Shown one piece after another: positions 1-4,719 of a stretch of DNA of 10,000 nt. The notes under the pieces were generated by a model. It did not search any database. It saw nothing but the letters and a program-made list of their open reading frames with translations, and had not been told where the DNA came from. The position numbers and the translations under genes were made by a program. Position 1 is the first letter of the stretch. Each line of letters starts with the position of its first letter. This DNA is from Anaerolinea sp. (GTDB taxonomy: Bacteria > Chloroflexota > Anaerolineae > Anaerolineales > Anaerolineaceae): positions 1-10,000 of the forward strand of contig JAIWNK010000039.1 of the NCBI GenBank assembly GCA_020216845.1, given 5' to 3'.

Positions 1-1
1 C

Positions 2-118
2 AACCTGTTTGGTACCAATGCCCCCGATTATCGCATTCTGCGCGCCAAGTCGTTGGAAGGGGCGGTGATGCCGGATGGCTCGAAGAACTGGCGACAAGAA
101 GGCCATCAGGAAAGCTGA
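2..118 (+). CDS. C-terminal end of an unrecognised protein (partial)
   Basis: An open frame enters from the left edge and stops with TGA at 116-118, giving 38 visible residues. They are polar and include ILRAKSLEG, VMPDGSKNW and the terminal HQES. I do not recognise the family from this tail. It overlaps the next gene by about 44 bases if that gene starts at the ATG at 75, which would suggest translational coupling and a shared operon. Sulfur-carrier genes often sit beside the enzyme they serve (a TtuA-type thiolase, a MoeB-like activator, a tungsten or molybdenum oxidoreductase). The tail lacks the Cys-rich end expected of TtuA, so no assignment is made. The frame could also be a chance one. 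Confidence 0.5.
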   Translation, partial: NLFGTNAPDYRILRAKSLEGAVMPDGSKNWRQEGHQES

Positions 119-320
119 ACAGGCGCAGATTCGGCTGCGGCAGCAAGTGTTCTTTGTTTGCTCCGGTCAGCCGCTCAGCCAGGCTTTGCTGACTTTGGGC
201 CTGGAGCCGGAGCGTTTTTTGGCTGTGCGTAATGGGCAGATGCTGCCAATGGATGGGGTATTGGCCGCCGGCGACGAGGTGCAATTGGTTGCAATCGTCG
301 CCGGCGGCTGCTTGCGCTAG
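75..320 (+). CDS. ThiS/MoaD-family ubiquitin-like sulfur carrier, TtuB-like
   Basis: Small 81-residue beta-grasp protein. Residues 31-78 follow the pattern of TtuB and related small sulfur carriers: a helix PLSQALLTLGLEPE, then LAVRNGQ, then GDEVQLVAIVAGG ending in the diagnostic Gly-Gly (77-78). Family members carry a C-terminal thiocarboxylate that donates sulfur to tRNA 2-thiouridine, thiamine, molybdopterin or other products; TtuB in Thermus thiolates tRNA U54. The chain does not end at Gly-Gly: Cys-Leu-Arg follows (79-81), which would have to be removed before activation. The ATG at 75 has GGAAGGGG at 55-62, a rather long 12-base spacing. It gives about 18 extra basic residues before the fold, so the true start may be further in (ATT 129 or GTG 147 are the only others nearby). 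The TAG stop overlaps the glnA stop on the other strand. The family is sure; the exact pathway is not. Confidence 0.82.
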   Translation: MARRTGDKKAIRKAEQAQIRLRQQVFFVCSGQPLSQALLTLGLEPERFLAVRNGQMLPMDGVLAAGDEVQLVAIVAGGCLR

Positions 321-1654
321 ACGGTTTCGAGGTAGCGCTTCAGTTCCCAATCGCTGACGTGCAGGCGATATTCTTCCCATTCGGCCATGGCCGCGGTGCG
401 GAATTGGGCATAGGTCGTTGGCCCCAGCGCGTCTTTGATAACCGGGTCGCGGTCGAGTTCACCGAGCGCTTCAATCAACGAGCCGGGCAATTCGCTGACC
501 CCCAGCTGAGCGCGCTCTTCGGCGTTGAGGTGATAGACGTTGATGTTGTTGAGCGGCTCGGGGCAGGGCAATTGGCGATCAATGCCATCCAATGCGGCGC
601 CCAACATGGCGGCAAATGCCAGGTAGGGGTTGCAAGAGGGGTCGGGGCAGCGTAATTCGGCGCGCACGGCCTTGTATTGACCCTCGGTGTAGCGCGGAAT
701 GCGAATCAGCGCGGAGCGGTTGGTCTGTGCCCAGCCAACGTAGACAGGCGCCTCATAGCCGGGCACAAGGCGTTTGTAGGAGTTGACCGAGGGGGCGACA
801 ACCGCAGAAAGCGCGCGTGCATGGGCGAGTTGCCCGGCAATTAACCCATAGGCCAGGCGGGAAAGGTGGAAGGGGTCGTCTCGGTCATAGAAGACGTTGT
901 TGCCTTCCAGGTCGGAGAAGGATTGGTGACAATGCATTCCCGAGCCATTGATGCCAAAGATGGGCTTGGGCATGAACGAGGCGATCAGACCGTGCTGAGC
1001 AGCAATGGCTTTGACGGTGTATTTGAGCGTGAGCACGTTATCGGCAGTGCGGAGGGCATCGGCAAAGCGGAAGTCAATCTCATGTTGGCCGAGGGCAACT
1101 TCGTGATGGCCAACCTCGACTTCCAGCCCCATGCTGTTGAGGGCGGCCATCAGCTCAGAGCGCACCCGCACCGCCTCGTCATTGGGGGAGAAGTCAAAAT
1201 AGCTGCCCACGTCATGGGGGACGGGATGAATGCTATCCCCGCCATTGCGCCGGAAGAGGAAGAATTCTGGCTCGGGGCCAACCTGGAAGGTTAAGCCACG
1301 CTGACGTAGTTTTTCGAGGGTGCGCTTGAGCACGCCGCGCGGGTCACCATCAAAGGGGCGTCCATCGGGTTGATAGATGTCGCACAAGAAGCGTGCCCGG
1401 CGCATATCCGCCGGGGTCCATGGCAGCACAGCATAGGTGTCGACATCCACGCGCAGGTGCATGTCGCTTTCCTGAATGCGGGCAAAGCCTTCGACGGAGG
1501 AGCCATCGAACCACAGGCCGTCATCCAAGGCCTGCGAAAGGCGCTCAACCGGTGCATCCAGGCTTTTGACTGCGCCGGTTACATCGGTAAATTGGAAGGA
1601 CACAAAGCGAATGCCATCTTCCCGAACACGAGCAAGGACTTGTTGTTTATTCAT
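317..1654 (-). CDS. glnA: Glutamine synthetase type I (GSI-alpha-like)
   Basis: Cytoplasmic dodecameric enzyme that makes glutamine from glutamate, ammonia and ATP. The 445-residue length and the lack of a GSI-beta insertion fit the alpha subtype (Bacillus type), which is not adenylylated. Visible landmarks are DGSSVEGF (50-57) and ESDMHL (62-67); the metal and substrate site GPEPEFFLF (126-134); HHEVALGQHEIDF (183-195, with Leu where Pro is usual); NGSGMHCHQS (236-245); the ATP/glutamate region NSYKRLVPGYEAP (291-303); NRSALIRIP (312-320); and RCPDPSCNPYL (335-345). The start is the ATG at 1654-1652 because GGAGGT (1664-1659) lies 4 bases upstream and the family's N-terminus begins there. 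The frame stays open upstream to an ATG at 1750, but that extension runs through leader hairpins and is not family-like. The gene has its own promoter and a leader of about 390 bases containing a glmS-type ribozyme, so glucosamine-6-phosphate control is proposed. It converges with the sulfur-carrier gene, and the stop codons overlap. Confidence 0.97.
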   Translation of the reverse strand: MNKQQVLARVREDGIRFVSFQFTDVTGAVKSLDAPVERLSQALDDGLWFDGSSVEGFARIQESDMHLRVDVDTYAVLPWTPADMRRARFLCDIYQPDGRPFDGDPRGVLKRTLEKLRQRGLTFQVGPEPEFFLFRRNGGDSIHPVPHDVGSYFDFSPNDEAVRVRSELMAALNSMGLEVEVGHHEVALGQHEIDFRFADALRTADNVLTLKYTVKAIAAQHGLIASFMPKPIFGINGSGMHCHQSFSDLEGNNVFYDRDDPFHLSRLAYGLIAGQLAHARALSAVVAPSVNSYKRLVPGYEAPVYVGWAQTNRSALIRIPRYTEGQYKAVRAELRCPDPSCNPYLAFAAMLGAALDGIDRQLPCPEPLNNINVYHLNAEERAQLGVSELPGSLIEALGELDRDPVIKDALGPTTYAQFRTAAMAEWEEYRLHVSDWELKRYLETV

Positions 1655-1675
1655 CTCGACCTCCAAAAGAAACTT

Positions 1676-1710
1676 AAAAATTGAACGGGACATGCAAAGG
1701 CATGGCCCGT
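1676..1710 (-). terminator. Terminator-like hairpin ahead of the glnA ribosome-binding site
   Basis: ACGGG-C-CAUGC (1710-1700) pairs with GCAUG-U-CCCGU (1695-1685). That is two 5-bp blocks around a single C/U mismatch, with a CUUU loop. UCAA and a run of five U (1680-1676) follow. It lies about 12 bases before the GGAGG of glnA and could attenuate transcription. The upstream stretch GCAUGG (1748-1743) is a perfect complement of CCAUGC (1705-1700) in the hairpin's 5' arm, so an anti-terminator pairing exists. The U-run is offset by four bases from the stem, so efficiency is uncertain. Confidence 0.45.
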
Positions 1711-1755
1711 TGTAAACCAAACAAACAGATAGGCTGGCCTTCCCATGCAAACAAA

Positions 1756-1772
1756 CCGGTGTGATGCACCGG
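1756..1772 (-). other. Hairpin directly after the ribozyme
   Basis: CCGGUG (1772-1767) pairs with CACCGG (1761-1756) around CAUCA. UUUGUUUG follows, giving a weak terminator-like look. It abuts the 3' strand of the P3.1 pseudoknot and could stack on it. It may be part of an expression platform or simply a spacer between the ribozyme and the gene. Confidence 0.45.
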
Positions 1773-1990
1773 GTCGCGTTTGCACATTGTCACAGCCGTC
1801 ACCGGCTGCTTTTGAGTGCAGACTTGAATTCTGGAAGGGGAGAAAGGAGCCTGCGACTGGCTCCGGAGGCATCCGCTGATCTACTCGATTTTTCCCTGTT
1901 TTCCTGACCCCGACAGGGGTAGCACACGTTTCGCAACGTGGAACCTCCACCTCGTCATCTCATCCTGATTGGGTGAGACTCAGCCGCTAT
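1773..1990 (-). ncRNA. glmS-type self-cleaving ribozyme/riboswitch in the glnA leader
   Basis: Read on the minus strand. The strings GACGAGG (1956-1950), GGAGGUU (1948-1942), AUCGA (1889-1885) and UCAGCGGAUGCCUCC (1879-1865) match the conserved core of glmS ribozymes, recalled from the Bacillus subtilis and Thermoanaerobacter sequences. The pairings fit too. P1 is 1979-1971/1965-1957. P2 is GGAGG 1948-1944/CCUCC 1869-1865. P2.1 is CGA 1954-1952/UCG 1888-1886. P2.2 is 1986-1980/1879-1874, with one bulged G at 1984. P3 is GGAGCC 1864-1859/GGCUCC 1851-1846. P3.1 pairs the P3 loop GUCGC (1857-1853) with GCGAC (1777-1773). P4 is UGCAC 1820-1816/GUGCA 1785-1781. P4.1 is CAGCCG 1808-1803/CGGCUG 1798-1793, closed by a GUGA tetraloop. 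The G at 1956 aligns with the catalytic guanine (G33 in B. anthracis, G40 in Thermoanaerobacter). Predicted cleavage is between A1988 and G1987, in AUA|GCG. Differences from the standard are an insert of about 52 bases at 1941-1890, a P3-P4 linker of about 25 bases, and the glnA context. Catalysis and ligand response are inferred. Confidence 0.85.
1890..1941 (-). other. Two-hairpin insertion inside the ribozyme core
   Basis: In the reference glmS ribozymes I know, GGAGGUU runs almost directly into AUCGA. Here about 52 bases separate them. They contain a perfect 6-bp stem CACGUU/AACGUG (1940-1935/1930-1925) closed by a GCGA (GNRA) tetraloop, then a 5-bp stem ACCCC/GGGGU (1920-1916/1911-1907) with a UGUC loop, then a purine-rich tail. 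A competing pairing, CCCUGU with ACAGGG across 1918-1893, is also possible. The insert enters between the P2 strand and the P2.1 strand. It could be a peripheral stabilising domain. Confidence 0.65.
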
Positions 1991-2018
1991 TTCTCCAACG
2001 CTATTCTTTTGTTGTCGG

Positions 2019-2037
2019 CGGGGCTTTCCGCGCCCCG
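2019..2037 (-). other. 5' leader hairpin near the glnA transcription start
   Basis: On the minus strand CGGGGC (2037-2032) pairs with GCCCCG (2024-2019) around a 7-base loop. It begins about 8 bases after the predicted transcription start. It would remain on the short 5' fragment after ribozyme cleavage and may protect that end. No U-tract follows, so it is not a terminator. Confidence 0.5.
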
Positions 2038-2051
2038 TCTAGACAAGGAGG

Positions 2052-2081
2052 ATATTAACATGGGTTTGTGACATTTGTCAA
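2052..2081 (-). promoter_or_regulatory. Sigma-70-type promoter of glnA
   Basis: Minus strand: -35 TTGACA (2081-2076), 18-base spacer, -10 TAATAT (2057-2052); TTAATA gives a 17-base spacer. Transcription should start near 2045, so the mRNA has a leader of about 390 bases that begins with a stable hairpin and then enters the ribozyme. This is the strongest promoter match in the gap, and it is divergent from the recA promoter. Confidence 0.8.
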
Positions 2082-2123
2082 GGGGTTGAATGGCTGTGTT
2101 TTGAATTTGTTGCCCGAAAAAGC

Positions 2124-2152
2124 TTGCCGGAATAGAACAAATATACTATAAT
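2124..2152 (+). promoter_or_regulatory. Promoter of recA
   Basis: TTGCCG (2124-2129), 17-base spacer, TATAAT (2147-2152), with a start expected near 2159. A second perfect TATAAT occurs at 2184-2189 without a good -35, and could be a weaker start closer to the gene. Between the -35 and -10 lies an imperfect inverted repeat at 2132-2149 that could be an operator. Confidence 0.75.
2132..2149. promoter_or_regulatory. Possible operator (LexA candidate) in the recA promoter
   Basis: ATAG (2132-2135) and CTAT (2146-2149) form an inverted repeat with a 10-base centre. It can also be read as TAGAA-N6-TACTA, one base from a perfect TAGTA-N6-TACTA palindrome. It sits in the promoter spacer and touches the -10 box. 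recA is normally under LexA control, but I do not know the LexA consensus for this lineage, so this is a placement-based guess. Confidence 0.3.
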
Positions 2153-2199
2153 TGTGCATCATATCCTTTTTGGGAAGTTCGGCTATAATTAACCTGTCT

Positions 2200-2219
2200 G
2201 TGGGGTTGTGTTGCCCCAC
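2200..2219 (+). other. recA 5' UTR hairpin
   Basis: GTGGGG (2200-2205) pairs with CCCCAC (2214-2219) around an 8-base loop. It lies in the untranslated leader of recA, 19 bases before AAGGAG. There is no U-run. It may stabilise the mRNA 5' end, especially if transcription starts from the second -10 at 2184. Confidence 0.4.
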
Positions 2220-2251
2220 CATTTGAAGTTTGGTGAATAAGGAGCTTTAAA

Positions 2252-3343
2252 ATGCCGCGAAAATCTTCTTCTGCTGCACAGCCGCCTGCAAGTGTGCAAC
2301 CGCGCATGGATGATGCCCGCCGTTCTTTGTTGGATAAGGCCTTGGGCGATATTGTCAAACGATATGGAGAGGGTTCAATTATGCGTATGGGTGAAGCGCA
2401 TCAGCTGACGGTTGAGGCCATCCCGACCGGCTCGCTCTCGCTGGATATTGCTTTGGGGGTGGGCGGGGTGCCGCGTGGGCGTATCACCGAAATCTATGGC
2501 CCAGAATCTTCCGGCAAGACGACGTTGTGCTTGCATATCGTCGCGGAGGTGCAGAAAATGGGCGGCATGGCTGCGTATATTGACATGGAACATGCCATGG
2601 ATCCGGTTTATGCGGCGCGTTTGGGTGTGGATGTGGATAACCTGCTCATTTCGCAGCCGGATATGGGCGAGCAAGCGTTGGAAATCACCGAAACTTTGGT
2701 GCGTTCTGGTGCGGTGGACCTGGTGGTGATTGACTCGGTGGCTGCCTTGGTGCCGCGGGCAGAAATTGAGGGTGATATGGGCGATGCCTCGATGGGTATG
2801 CAGGCCCGCCTGATGTCGCAGGCTTTGCGCAAGCTCTCCGGGGCCATCAATCAGACCAAGACGGCGGTCATTTTCACCAATCAGTTACGACAAAAGATTG
2901 GGGTGATGTTTGGCAATCCGGAGACGACGACCGGTGGCATGGCGCTCAAGTTTTATGCTTCGGTGCGCCTGGATGTGCGCCGGATTCAGTCAATTAAGGT
3001 CGGCGCAGAAATTATCGGCAGTCGGGTGCGCGTCAAAGTGGTCAAGAACAAGGTTGCCCCGCCTTTCCGCACGGCTGAATTTGACATTATGTACAATGAG
3101 GGCATCTCCAAGGTCGGTGACATCATTGACCTGGCAACGCAGTTGGAGTTGATTACCAAACGGGGTGCTTTCTTTTCCTATGGCGATATTCGTTTGGGGC
3201 AGGGCCGTGAAAATGCCAAAGAGTTCCTGCGGCAAAATCCGGAAATCAGCAACGAAATCGAGCTGGCGATTCGGCAGCGAGCCATGGGCGGTGAATTGCC
3301 GCTGATGTTGAGTGGCAGTGATGATAGCGTGGATGACGAGTAA
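2252..3343 (+). CDS. recA: RecA recombinase
   Basis: ATP-dependent DNA strand-exchange protein and SOS co-protease; cytoplasmic filament on single-stranded DNA. 363 residues, normal length. Motifs: Walker [10 protein letters not shown] (83-91), catalytic Glu in DMEHAMD (Glu113; the usual form is DAEHALD), Walker B LVVID (157-161), [13 protein letters not shown] (183-195), and the L2 DNA-binding loop through NQLRQKIG and GNPETTTGG (210-229). The C-terminus is acidic ([10 protein letters not shown]), as in most RecA. The start is the ATG at 2252 with AAGGAG at 2239-2244 and 7-base spacing. It has its own promoter. Its stop lies 11 bases inside the next gene, so the two following lipoprotein genes are probably co-transcribed. 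No recX is adjacent. Confidence 0.98.
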   Translation: MPRKSSSAAQPPASVQPRMDDARRSLLDKALGDIVKRYGEGSIMRMGEAHQLTVEAIPTGSLSLDIALGVGGVPRGRITEIYGPESSGKTTLCLHIVAEVQKMGGMAAYIDMEHAMDPVYAARLGVDVDNLLISQPDMGEQALEITETLVRSGAVDLVVIDSVAALVPRAEIEGDMGDASMGMQARLMSQALRKLSGAINQTKTAVIFTNQLRQKIGVMFGNPETTTGGMALKFYASVRLDVRRIQSIKVGAEIIGSRVRVKVVKNKVAPPFRTAEFDIMYNEGISKVGDIIDLATQLELITKRGAFFSYGDIRLGQGRENAKEFLRQNPEISNEIELAIRQRAMGGELPLMLSGSDDSVDDE

Positions 3344-3893
3344 GCCGCGCCTGACGCTCAGCGTGGTTTTGTGGCTTGGGTTGGTGCTGCTGCTGGCAGG
3401 TTGCAGCTTGCAGCAGCGCTCGGCTTCGACCGAGCCGCAGCAGCCTTTCTTCGTCCCGCCAACCCTGGTGCCGCCGACGCCGATTGTCACTGCAACTGCG
3501 GCGGCCTTTGCCCGCAGTACACAGGAACTGAATTGTACCAATGGTCTGACCTTCCTTTCCGATCAAACCATTCCGGATGGCAGTCAGGTGGAGCCTGGCT
3601 CGACCCTGAGCAAGGTTTGGGAAGTGAAGAACAGTGGCACGTGCAGTTGGACGGCTGCGTATCGCGTCAAACTGATTGCCGGCGATCCGTTGGGTGCAGC
3701 AGAGGAGCAGGCTTTGGTGCCTACCTTGGGCGGCAGCACCGCGGCTTTGCGGATTGTGTTCCAGGCGCCAACGCAGCCGGGCAATTATCGTAGCGCATGG
3801 CAGGCTTATGATCCACAGGGAGAACCGTTTGGCGACCCGTTTTTCATTGACTTTGTGGTTGTCTCCGCCTCACCGCCAACGCCTACGCCTTAA
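3333..3893 (+). CDS. Lipoprotein with NBR1-type Ig-like domain
   Basis: 186 residues from the ATG at 3333. Residues 1-24 are a lipoprotein signal peptide: Lys/Arg near the start, a Leu-rich core, then the lipobox LAGC with Cys24 as the lipid site. A Pro/Thr/Ala spacer follows (about 30-62). Residues 68-177 match the 'next to BRCA1' Ig-like domain: an initial Cys, [41 protein letters not shown], and [14 protein letters not shown]. In bacteria this domain is found on secreted or surface proteins and is taken to bind proteins or sugars. A Pro/Thr tail ends the chain. The start overlaps recA by 11 bases and lacks a clear Shine-Dalgarno, which suggests coupling. GTG 3312 and ATG 3321 are alternative starts. 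The exact role is unknown. Confidence 0.85.
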   Translation: MTSKPRLTLSVVLWLGLVLLLAGCSLQQRSASTEPQQPFFVPPTLVPPTPIVTATAAAFARSTQELNCTNGLTFLSDQTIPDGSQVEPGSTLSKVWEVKNSGTCSWTAAYRVKLIAGDPLGAAEEQALVPTLGGSTAALRIVFQAPTQPGNYRSAWQAYDPQGEPFGDPFFIDFVVVSASPPTPTP

Positions 3894-3897
3894 CTGG

Positions 3898-4719
3898 ATG
3901 CTCTTTTGGTTGATTGGGCAATTGTTGAGTGCTTGCACGGCTGCAAGCGCAATTGCAATTTCTCCGCCGGCTTTGGTGACACCGACTTATACCCCGTTTC
4001 AGCCGCTGCCAACCGACACACCCGCGCCGCGCCCAACCTGGACGCCGCTTAAGACCGCGAGCCCAACCTTAAGCCCAACCCCAACCCCTCAGCCTTCCTT
4101 TACTGTGAGTTTCACCCCAACGCTAACCGAGACAGCTACAATGACGCTTGCACCGACCTTGCCTGCGGAAGCGCAGGTGCAGGGGGTGGTGGGCTATCAA
4201 CAGCTGTATCTGCTGGATTGTGAGAGCCGCTCGGCGGTGGATTGGGCGGCTTTTTTTGGCGTGCGGATTGATGAACAGGACTTTTTGAATAACCTGCCCG
4301 CTTCGGATGACCCGGATGAGGGGTTCGTTGGCAGCGTGAATGGAATGCTTGGGCAGATTCCGCCACTTTCGTATGGCGTTCATGCTGAACCGGTGGCGCG
4401 CTTGTTGCGCTCGTATGGCGTCTCGGCGTATGCCCGCCGCGGGGCAACCTGGCAGGAGGTGCAGGCGGAGATTGCGGCGGGCCGGCCGGTGATTGCCTGG
4501 GTCATTTATGGCATCTCTGCCGGTGTGCCTGTCGCTTACACGGCTTCCAACGGTCACACAACGACGGTGGCTGCCTATGAGCATACGGTGATTGTTGTTG
4601 GATATGCACCGGATACGGTGACGGTATTGGATGGCAACCGTCAATATACGGTTGCCCTGGAACGCTTTTTGGCTTCCTGGCAGGTGCTGGAGACGATGGC
4701 GATTTTCTATGTGCCCTGA
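3898..4719 (+). CDS. Predicted lipoprotein with C39-like peptidase domain
   Basis: 273 residues from the ATG at 3898. A short hydrophobic start runs to SAC, a possible lipobox with Cys13. A Pro/Thr/Ser-rich linker covers about 23-90. Residues 95-273 look like the C39-like peptidase family (Peptidase_C39_2). They include LLDCESRSAVDWAAFFG with the probable nucleophile Cys108, then LPASDDPDEGFVG, GQIPPLSYGVHAEPVA, RPVIAWVIYG, EHTVIVVGY with probable catalytic His229, and VLDGNRQY with probable Asp245. It is likely exported and anchored outside; its substrate is unknown. The signal as called lacks a basic N-region. A TTG at 3847 would add one (HRQRLR) but has no ribosome-binding site. The ATG lies 4 bases after the previous stop, typical of re-initiation. 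The end overlaps the converging beta-glucosidase gene by 13 bases. Confidence 0.82.
   Translation: MLFWLIGQLLSACTAASAIAISPPALVTPTYTPFQPLPTDTPAPRPTWTPLKTASPTLSPTPTPQPSFTVSFTPTLTETATMTLAPTLPAEAQVQGVVGYQQLYLLDCESRSAVDWAAFFGVRIDEQDFLNNLPASDDPDEGFVGSVNGMLGQIPPLSYGVHAEPVARLLRSYGVSAYARRGATWQEVQAEIAAGRPVIAWVIYGISAGVPVAYTASNGHTTTVAAYEHTVIVVGYAPDTVTVLDGNRQYTVALERFLASWQVLETMAIFYVP
3975..4165 (+). repeat. Low-complexity Pro/Thr/Ser coding tract
   Basis: Degenerate CCCAACC/ACGCC-like units encode the TP-rich linker between the membrane anchor and the catalytic domain. The amino-acid pattern (TPT, PTPTP, PTL) repeats loosely and the DNA does not repeat exactly, so this is a biased linker and not a tandem array. 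Such linkers are common on secreted Chloroflexota proteins and are possible glycosylation sites. Confidence 0.6.

Noticed and set aside
866..1684. Open frames on the + strand across glnA
   Set aside because: They are shadows of the glutamine synthetase codons on the opposite strand, with no ribosome-binding sites and no recognisable domains.
1655..1750. In-frame upstream extension of glnA to an ATG at 1750, and an inner ATG at 1694
   Set aside because: These run through the terminator-like hairpin, have no ribosome-binding site, and add residues that the family lacks. ATG 1654 has GGAGG at the right distance.
1846..1864. GGAGCC/GGCUCC hairpin with U-rich tail as an intrinsic terminator
   Set aside because: The following bases are UUUCUCCCC, a poor U-tract. 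The stem is better explained as P3 of the ribozyme because its loop pairs with 1777-1773.
1861..1990. T-box or cobalamin riboswitch in the glnA leader
   Set aside because: The T-box UGGNACCGCG and the B12 box are not present. The conserved strings and pseudoknot match the glmS ribozyme much better.
2045..2071. On the + strand AAGGAGG followed by an ATG and a stop (encoding Met-Gly-Leu)
   Set aside because: It is the complement of the glnA -10 region and there is no + strand promoter ahead of it. Three codons are not enough to support a gene.
3676..3897. Long N-terminal extension of the C39-like gene
   Set aside because: It lies entirely inside the NBR1-Ig lipoprotein in another frame and encodes Arg-rich non-domain sequence. 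The ATG at 3898 follows the previous stop by 4 bases.
3975..4165. Repeats as a CRISPR or tandem array
   Set aside because: Units are degenerate and without spacers. They encode a Pro/Thr linker.
4707..4719. Overlapping convergent stops (4707-4719 and 317-320) as a regulatory antisense arrangement
   Set aside because: Short convergent overlaps are common in compact genomes and no terminator or antisense promoter supports more.
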